The translations under genes and the position numbers were made by a program. A stretch of DNA of 19,017 nt, taken from contig SMXK01000016.1 in the NCBI GenBank assembly GCA_004356265.1, positions 1-19,017 on the forward strand, given 5' to 3'. The stretch comes from Bacteroidota bacterium. GTDB lineage: Bacteria; Bacteroidota; Rhodothermia; Rhodothermales; UBA10348. Below the pieces are notes generated by a model. It worked only from the letters and a program-made list of their open reading frames with translations. It had not been told where the DNA came from and searched no databases. Of this stretch, positions 13,805-19,017 are shown piece by piece (position 1 is the first letter of the stretch; every line of letters starts with the position of its first letter).

Positions 13805-15505
13805 ATGCCGTCTAAATCCTCTCGCAAAATACTTTCTGCTGTTCTACTAATCGCTGTAGGCGTGTTCATCGGAATTCAGGCCAAAGATCTCATTGGCGCT
13901 GACGACACATACGAACAGCTCAAAAAACTTGAAAACGCGTTCCTGCTGATTGATCGTCAGTATGTCGACGAAATCAGTCCGTCAAAATTGACTGAAAGTG
14001 CCATTCAGGCCATGCTGGATGATCTGGATCCCCATTCTACGTATATCGATGCAGAAAGCATTCGACGTGTTCAAGAACAATATGAGGGATCATTCGGCGG
14101 AATCGGTGTCTGGTTCGAAGCACCTGCCGCTGATACCGCACGCGTAACATCAACGATACCAGACGGTCCCAGTGAAATAGCAGGTATTCGTGCAGGTGAC
14201 CGACTGATTGGAGTGGACGGCGACGACATCACCACAATGGGCTCACTTGATATTCAAAGACGCCTGAAAGGTGAGCCTGGAACCACGGTTACGTTGACGG
14301 TCGCAAGACGAGGTGTAAATCGTCCACTCTCGTTCGAAATTACCCGGCAAATCATACCACTATACAGTGTGGACGCCAGCTATATGCTGGACGACAAAAC
14401 GGGCTACCTCCGGATCGGTCGGTTTGCGATGACGACGCACGAGGAATTCGTCGAGCATGTGACAGCTCTGAAAGCGCAGGGGCTTGAACGTCTGGTGCTG
14501 GACCTGCGCCAGAATCCCGGGGGAATTAAAAGTGCCGCGGTTAAGATTGCTGATGAAATGTTGGACGGTACCGGAACGATCGTATTCACCCGAGGTCGGA
14601 ATCCACAGGAAAATGAAATCGACCGGGTAACTCCGGGCGGAATATTGATAGACGAGCCAGTAATCGTACTGGTAGACGCCAATTCAGCGTCTGGAAGTGA
14701 AATCGTAGCCGGCGCTCTGCAAGATCACGATCGAGCCCTGATAGTGGGTCGACGGACATTCGGAAAAGGCCTCGTGCAACGCCCGTTCCAGCTCACCGAT
14801 AACAGCGTCCTCCAGATCACCGTCGCCAGGTATTTCATGCCTTCAGGGCGTCTCATCCAGACTCCTTATGAAGATGGGAACGTGGAAGATTATTACGCGA
14901 CCAAGTTTTCGGATTACGAACTGGCGGTCATGAATCCCGAAGAATACCTGGACCACATCCCTGACTCGCTGCGTTTTGAAACTCTCCACGGTAGAACAGT
15001 TTATGGAGGTGGTGGCGTCATGCCCGATGTGATTATCGCTCCTGACACGACGTTGGCTCTCAATAGTCCGTTGGTGCGATCCCTCCTTCAGAATGCAGTA
15101 CTGTCAAAGTTCACGAGGGGTGAATTCGACAAATATGAAAGCAGAATTCGGACGCGCTGGGATGATAAAAAGGACGAGTTTCTGGATACGTATTCGATCT
15201 CAGACGAAATGTGGTCACAATTCGTGAGTTATGCGGGTGAGGAAGGATTCACATTTGTTCAGGATGGCGAAGACATCGCAGAAGGAATTTTTCTGAAGTC
15301 TGATCTGGCGCGATCTCAGGACGTTTTGGAAGTTCTTCTGAAAGCCAGAATGAGCCAGAGATTATTCCGCAGCGAGGCCTGGTATCCGGTTTTTAATACG
15401 ATCGATCCGGTAATCCAGGAGACGCTTAATCTCTGGGGTTCGGCCCTCGATCTTGTCGCGTTATATCAGTCTCCCCCCAGGTCATCATCCGAAACCGGTT
15501 TCTAA
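13805..15505 (+). CDS. S41 C-terminal processing protease (CtpA/Prc type)
   Basis: 566 residues. A signal anchor (ILSAVLLIAVGVFIGI, 9-24) places the enzyme in the periplasm. A helical segment to about 85 (LDDLDPHSTYID at 71-82 is a family hallmark) is followed by a PDZ domain at about 90-180 (GSFGGIGVWFE, IRAGDRLIGVDG). The protease core has LVLDLRQNPGG (230-240), NSASGSEIVAGALQD (293-307) and RTFGKGLVQ (317-325). The general-base Lys is Lys321; the usual 25-residue spacing marks Ser296 as nucleophile, with Ser298 close by. A 200-residue C-terminal extension (to FNTIDP...) is common in Bacteroidota-type Ctp. These proteases trim or destroy proteins from their C-termini and can trigger site-2 proteolysis. 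ATG at 13805; the alcohol dehydrogenase follows after 23 bp. Confidence 0.94.
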   Translation: MPSKSSRKILSAVLLIAVGVFIGIQAKDLIGADDTYEQLKKLENAFLLIDRQYVDEISPSKLTESAIQAMLDDLDPHSTYIDAESIRRVQEQYEGSFGGIGVWFEAPAADTARVTSTIPDGPSEIAGIRAGDRLIGVDGDDITTMGSLDIQRRLKGEPGTTVTLTVARRGVNRPLSFEITRQIIPLYSVDASYMLDDKTGYLRIGRFAMTTHEEFVEHVTALKAQGLERLVLDLRQNPGGIKSAAVKIADEMLDGTGTIVFTRGRNPQENEIDRVTPGGILIDEPVIVLVDANSASGSEIVAGALQDHDRALIVGRRTFGKGLVQRPFQLTDNSVLQITVARYFMPSGRLIQTPYEDGNVEDYYATKFSDYELAVMNPEEYLDHIPDSLRFETLHGRTVYGGGGVMPDVIIAPDTTLALNSPLVRSLLQNAVLSKFTRGEFDKYESRIRTRWDDKKDEFLDTYSISDEMWSQFVSYAGEEGFTFVQDGEDIAEGIFLKSDLARSQDVLEVLLKARMSQRLFRSEAWYPVFNTIDPVIQETLNLWGSALDLVALYQSPPRSSSETGF

Positions 15506-15528
15506 ACCGTCCCGGATCTATACGTCAC

Positions 15529-16632
15529 ATGCCGTTTCGTCTTCCCACCCACGTCGTCCTTGAACCGGGCAGCGTAGCTGAATTGTCCCGGTACATGAAC
15601 CGTTTTACCGCTGAACGGGCCATGCTATTGTATGACCCCGGTTTGGCGAAAACGAAATGGCCGGCTGTCGTGCGGGCTCAGCTCAACGATGCCGGCATTG
15701 CTGTCGTTGAGTTTGACGACATCGAACCAAACCCGCGTGTTGAAACCGTCGATCGTGCAGCGCGGATTGCCCGACGGGCGGATCTCAACCTGATTGTGGG
15801 AATTGGTGGTGGAAGTGTTCTGGATGCCGCCAAGGCTGTTTCGATGTTGATTCGAAATCGTGGGGACATCTTGAAATATGAGGGCCGAAATCTTTTCCCT
15901 GAACCGGCTGCGCCGTTCATAGCTATTCCGACGACTTGTGGCACCGGGTCTGAAGTGACCTGGGTATCGGTCCTGTCTGATCCCATCTCTCGCCGGAAAA
16001 TCAGTATAAAAGGAGACGGTATGTTTCCGGCTCTAGCGATCGTGGATGCGGATGTGCTGGAAACTCTTCCAACCACGTTGATTGCGCAGACCGGGATTGA
16101 CGCTCTCACGCATGCGGTCGAAACAATCATAGGGAAACCGGCGAACCCGGTTTCAGACGTGCTTGCACGCGAAGCCGTTCAGTTGCTGGTTGAACATCTC
16201 CCTTCACTCGTCAAGACGCCAGCCAATTCGGTTGCGCGGGAGGCCGTTATGCGCGCATCAACGCTCGCCGGAATGGCGTTTGGAAATGCAGATGTAGGAG
16301 CAGTGCACTGTCTGTCCGAAAGTATCGGAGGGCTTACAGACCTTGGACATGGATTGTTAAATGCTGTATTGATTGCGCCTGTACTGACATATGAGCTGGA
16401 AGCCATCAGAGAGCCGCTTGGATCAATTCTTCCGGGAATAAACGCGGAGGCCATGCTTAAAATTATCCGGGATATTGTAACAGATGCAGGCATTCCTTCG
16501 TTTGCCTTTCTCGAAATAGATACGAACCTGTATGAAGAGTTGTCTGTTCAGGCGGCACAAAACGGTTCAAATCAATCAAACAGAAAAACAATGTCTGCGG
16601 CCAACTACAGGCAAATTCTGGATTCCCTTTAA
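15529..16632 (+). CDS. Iron-containing (group III) alcohol dehydrogenase
   Basis: 367 residues, cytoplasmic, NAD(P)-dependent. The nucleotide-binding part has VGIGGGSVLDAAKA (90-103) and IPTTCGTGSEVT (133-144). The metal site is complete: Asp191 and His195 (GIDALTHAVE), His260 (VHCLSESIGG) and His274 (DLGHGLLNAV). Length and motif order match the family of 4-hydroxybutyrate, lactaldehyde, 1,3-propanediol and butanol dehydrogenases; the substrate cannot be told. The gene follows the S41 protease by 23 bp and may share its transcript, although no functional link is evident. ATG at 15529; no Shine-Dalgarno sequence. Confidence 0.94.
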   Translation: MPFRLPTHVVLEPGSVAELSRYMNRFTAERAMLLYDPGLAKTKWPAVVRAQLNDAGIAVVEFDDIEPNPRVETVDRAARIARRADLNLIVGIGGGSVLDAAKAVSMLIRNRGDILKYEGRNLFPEPAAPFIAIPTTCGTGSEVTWVSVLSDPISRRKISIKGDGMFPALAIVDADVLETLPTTLIAQTGIDALTHAVETIIGKPANPVSDVLAREAVQLLVEHLPSLVKTPANSVAREAVMRASTLAGMAFGNADVGAVHCLSESIGGLTDLGHGLLNAVLIAPVLTYELEAIREPLGSILPGINAEAMLKIIRDIVTDAGIPSFAFLEIDTNLYEELSVQAAQNGSNQSNRKTMSAANYRQILDSL

Positions 16633-16662
16633 TTGATTGCACTGTAGCATGCATGATACAGT
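16633..16662 (+). promoter_or_regulatory. Possible promoter of the repeat-protein gene
   Basis: TTGATT (16633-16638) and TACAGT (16657-16662), 18 bases apart, match four of six positions each of the sigma-70 boxes. They lie immediately after the alcohol dehydrogenase stop. The -10 falls inside the 24-bp palindrome described separately, which suggests repression by a dimeric regulator. Weak match; inferred. Confidence 0.3.
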
Positions 16663-16663
16663 G
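16640..16663. repeat. 24-bp near-perfect palindrome
   Basis: CACTGTAGCATG/CATGATACAGTG differs from its own reverse complement at only one base pair (G16647/A16656). It ends 17 bases before the ATG at 16681 and starts 8 bases after the preceding stop. It can act as an operator dyad or fold as a hairpin; no T-run follows, so terminator use is less likely. Confidence 0.7.
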
Positions 16664-16680
16664 TAAACACCCCAACATTT

Positions 16681-17718
16681 ATGCAGACTGATCGACGAAC
16701 TATCGCCACGTCAATTTCTTTTCTGGTCTTCGGAATAGTAGCGTTTCTATCTACCAGTGTCAGCGCGCAAAGTATTGACCTGACGGCTGGGAACACCGGT
16801 ATATCGTTCGGTGATTCGGAAGAAATCACTGGAATCAGATTTAATTTCAAGGACGTGCGCTTGCGAAGAATGACCGGACTGAATGTAACGATCTGGTCTC
16901 CGTCTGAGAATATTCGCAGTACAGTGACGGGTGTTGCCATCGGTCTGCCGCTAGCAGGCGCAAGGAATTTTACAGGGCTCGGCGTTGGCGTACTCGGATT
17001 TGGTGCGCAAGAAAATACCACCGGAATAATTGCAGGTTTACTAGGCGCGGGAGCTGGTCAGGACATGTTTGGTATCGGTATCGGTGGGCTTGGCGCCGGC
17101 GCTGGCAGGGACGTTCAAGGAATTATGATCGGTGGCCTGGGCGCTGGTTCGGGCAGAAACGCGAAAGGCATCATGATCGGTGGGTTGGGAGCAGGCTCGG
17201 GGAATGACGCCGTCGGAGTGATGATCGCCGGGTTAGGTGCCGGTTCGGGGAATGACGCCGTCGGAGTAATGTTTGGCGGGTTGGGGGCGGGGGCAGGACG
17301 AGACGCAACGGGAATGATGTTCAGTATTCTGGCCGCCGGAGCGGGACGCAATCTAACGGGTATTTCTGCGGCGGGTATCGCCGTTGGAGCAGGCGAAAAA
17401 CTAGAAGGTGTCCATGTGGCTGGTATTGCGGTCGGTGCTCCCGAAATAACAGGATTTGCAGGTGCTCTTGTTGTTGGAGGCGAACGGATTAAGGGCCTTG
17501 TTATTGCCCCGGCATATTTTCGGGTTGGAAAAAACGGCCAGGTAAATGGCCTCACTATTTCTGCGTTCAACCACGTGAAAGGAGAACATCGTGGCGTCTC
17601 CATCGGGATTCTGAATTGGGCTGAGAAGCTAAACGGCCTGCAAATTGGTCTCTTGAATTTCGCGGGCAATAAAGACAAACTGAAATGGTTGCCCTTTTTC
17701 AACTACCATCGAGATTGA
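16681..17718 (+). CDS. Exported glycine-rich repeat protein (LA_2272-like)
   Basis: 345 residues with a signal peptide (ISFLVFGIVAFLSTSVSAQ, cleavage near 29-30). The centre is built of 16-residue repeats of the form GGLGAGSGNDAVGVMI: eight clear copies at 119-246, with weaker ones on both sides. The C-terminal part keeps the motif GVSIGILNWAEKLNGLQIGLLNFAGN, which resembles the 'surface repeat' proteins named after Leptospira LA_2272. The pattern (small residue, hydrophobic, Gly) suggests a beta-solenoid or outer-membrane-linked beta structure. No catalytic motif is seen. It may be a surface or matrix protein. It sits 48 bp after the alcohol dehydrogenase and converges on the RNase-like gene. 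ATG at 16681; the family call is from memory of the motif and is moderate. Confidence 0.8.
   Translation: MQTDRRTIATSISFLVFGIVAFLSTSVSAQSIDLTAGNTGISFGDSEEITGIRFNFKDVRLRRMTGLNVTIWSPSENIRSTVTGVAIGLPLAGARNFTGLGVGVLGFGAQENTTGIIAGLLGAGAGQDMFGIGIGGLGAGAGRDVQGIMIGGLGAGSGRNAKGIMIGGLGAGSGNDAVGVMIAGLGAGSGNDAVGVMFGGLGAGAGRDATGMMFSILAAGAGRNLTGISAAGIAVGAGEKLEGVHVAGIAVGAPEITGFAGALVVGGERIKGLVIAPAYFRVGKNGQVNGLTISAFNHVKGEHRGVSIGILNWAEKLNGLQIGLLNFAGNKDKLKWLPFFNYHRD
17035..17418. repeat. Eight 48-bp coding repeats
   Basis: The repeats encode residues 119-246 of the glycine-rich protein. Units three to six are most alike: GGGGAATGACGCCGTCGGAG occurs in two neighbouring units 48 bases apart with one change just upstream, so a recent duplication is likely. 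The outer units have drifted. Confidence 0.85.
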
Positions 17719-17721
17719 TGC

Positions 17722-17745
17722 GCTGACGCGGGCACCGCGATCAGC
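17722..17745. terminator. Candidate bidirectional terminator hairpin
   Basis: GCTGACGCGG (17722-17731), loop GCA, then CCGCG-A-TCAGC (17735-17745) makes a 10-bp stem with one bulged base. It sits in the 44-bp gap between two convergent genes, where a shared terminator is expected. No T-tract follows on either strand. Confidence 0.5.
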
Positions 17746-17762
17746 ACCCCATCGCGCGGGAT

Positions 17763-19017
17763 TCAGATCAGCAATTCATCACCCGTACCGGGCGAACTGA
17801 TATCAATATCCGCGTTAAAATAGCGGATGTTATCTGACATCCATTCCCGTGCTTTCGTCTCCCCATGAACGAGCACGATCTTGCCCGGGTTAAGTTGGTC
17901 GACCAATTTCAACAGATCCCTTCGGTGACTGTGCCCGCTAAATCGAAAACGCTCCACGCGGCAATTCAGGCTTTGTTCGCCTCGGGCACGGTCAATCACG
18001 ACGGCCGTTCCGCGCCCCTGTTTGGCTGCTTCTATAATATGATGCCCGGGTGAGTTGGGGGGTGTATATCCGACAATGAAGATGGCATTTTCCTCGGATT
18101 CTGCCAGTATCTGAGCCAGCCTGTTTGAAATCGTCCGTTCGAACATCATTCCACTTCCGACTACGTGAATGCCCGGTTCCGACAGAGAGTTTTTGAAAGC
18201 GGCCTGGCCCCGCGGCAGACGGTTCTGTGGGACTCCAGATACCTGGAAATCCTGATTCAGTCGCGGCGTAGTATGCCGGGTCTTATCGTAAATGTTCGAA
18301 ATCGCTCTCATCAGACCCGCGGTAAAAACCGGCGTCTCATCCGGAATGATGCCACGCCTCTTGAACCGATCGATCAGAGCGATAATTTCTTGACCACGGC
18401 CGAGTGCAAAAACCGGAATAAGAACGGTACCGCCCGCTTTCAGCGTCTCAGAAATCCCTTTCCCGAGGCGAATTTCTTCGCCTCGCCGGCTCGTGTTTTC
18501 TGTCTCGGGATCAGCACCGAGCGTAGATTCAAGGAGTAACGTGTCAATGGCCTCGTCCGGATATGCAGCGCCCGGCAGAATAGTCTGCGGGTTCATCCCC
18601 GTATCTCCCGTATAGAATAACGATCTAACTGAACCGTTCTCCAGATAGTTCAGCAGAATACCAGCGGATCCAAGTACATGCCCGGCGTCAAAAAACCTAG
18701 CTCGAACCGGAGATTTTCCTTTATATCCTGTTATATCGAACTGAGATTCAAGGTCATGGGATACATAAAGATAACTACATGCCTCAACATCATCCTCTGA
18801 AAATATAGGATCAGAAGTACTCGAGCCTTCTCGAAGTTTTCGCTGCTGCAGTCTCGCAGACGCGGGAAGTAGAATGTCTGCCAGTTCTCTGGTGGCGGCA
18901 GTCATATGCACCGATGCGTGCGGAAAAGACCGAATGATTGTAGGAAGACCACCTAGATGATCGTGATGGGCGTGCGTGATAATGATGTGGTCGACGGGCC
19001 TTTCAGGATGATCCAGA
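17763..19017 (-). CDS. Beta-CASP metallo-beta-lactamase, RNase/CPSF73-like, 5' partial
   Basis: The frame is open to the right edge, so the N-terminus is missing; the GTG at 18911 is internal. The metal motif HAHHDHLGG is encoded at 18957-18974, upstream of that GTG. Counting from the GTG as residue 1: FDAGHVLGSAGI (74-85) carries the next His, LFYTGDTG (98-105) the bridging Asp, LLLEST (125-130) the beta-CASP motif A, IFIVGYTPPNSPGH (277-290) a beta-CASP segment, and FRFSGHSHRRDL (322-333) and VLVHGE (346-351) the RMMBL end. Proteins of this kind are usually endo/exoribonucleases. The usual SGHAD here reads SGHSH, with Asp replaced by His. Cytoplasmic; converges with the repeat-protein gene. 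Confidence 0.9.
   Translation of the reverse strand, partial: LDHPERPVDHIIITHAHHDHLGGLPTIIRSFPHASVHMTAATRELADILLPASARLQQRKLREGSSTSDPIFSEDDVEACSYLYVSHDLESQFDITGYKGKSPVRARFFDAGHVLGSAGILLNYLENGSVRSLFYTGDTGMNPQTILPGAAYPDEAIDTLLLESTLGADPETENTSRRGEEIRLGKGISETLKAGGTVLIPVFALGRGQEIIALIDRFKRRGIIPDETPVFTAGLMRAISNIYDKTRHTTPRLNQDFQVSGVPQNRLPRGQAAFKNSLSEPGIHVVGSGMMFERTISNRLAQILAESEENAIFIVGYTPPNSPGHHIIEAAKQGRGTAVVIDRARGEQSLNCRVERFRFSGHSHRRDLLKLVDQLNPGKIVLVHGETKAREWMSDNIRYFNADIDISSPGTGDELLI

Noticed and set aside
17115..17702. Minus-strand open frame of 195 codons opposite the repeat protein
   Set aside because: The 48-bp repeats lack stops in this frame by composition. The plus strand has a signal peptide and a coherent repeat pattern; the antisense frame has neither.

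Overview
This 19 kb window looks like ordinary chromosome from a free-living bacterium of the Bacteroidota/FCB side of the tree. My best guess is Rhodothermota or Balneolota. The reasons are the pair of DUF4252-type proteins behind an ECF sigma factor, a C-terminal processing protease with a long tail, an LA_2272-like repeat protein, intermediate GC content, and an almost complete lack of Shine-Dalgarno sequences before the start codons. The phylum call is an inference from gene content. No tRNA, rRNA, insertion sequence, phage gene or CRISPR array was found, and no gap between genes exceeds about 180 bases.

Left part (1-6825). A plus-strand aconitase gene enters from outside the window and converges on a minus-strand secreted protein that I read as a catalytically dead alpha-amylase relative. 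Three more minus-strand genes follow: a SAM-dependent methyltransferase, the SOS repressor LexA, and the recombination mediator RecO. A perfect 17-bp inverted repeat just upstream of lexA is the obvious candidate for its own operator. recO is divergent from a plus-strand ComEA-type helix-hairpin-helix membrane protein.

Centre (6850-13624). Eleven genes run in one direction on the minus strand. In order of transcription they are: ECF sigma factor, membrane anti-sigma factor (overlapping by 11 bp), two DUF4252 proteins (one exported, one lipoprotein), LemA, a TPM-domain protein, a small TPR protein, a LysM/RlpA-like cell-wall protein, a CPBP intramembrane protease, an M50 site-2 protease, and a tiny single-pass protein with a tandem-duplicated tail. 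Nearly all are envelope proteins, and many gaps are 1-22 bp, so the block is probably several linked operons concerned with the cell envelope.

Right part (13805-19017). Divergent from the sigma factor, on the plus strand, lie a CtpA/Prc-type S41 protease, an iron-type alcohol dehydrogenase, and an exported protein made of 16-residue glycine-rich repeats. They converge on a minus-strand beta-CASP metallo-beta-lactamase RNase-like protein that runs off the right end.

The most interesting idea is a signalling unit. A single-pass anti-sigma factor sits with its sigma factor between a PDZ-containing S41 protease (divergent) and an M50 site-2 protease (same strand, 5 kb downstream). These are the parts needed for regulated intramembrane proteolysis. 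The sigma/ctpA intergenic region also carries a 12-bp match to the putative LexA operator, so a link to DNA damage is possible but unproven.
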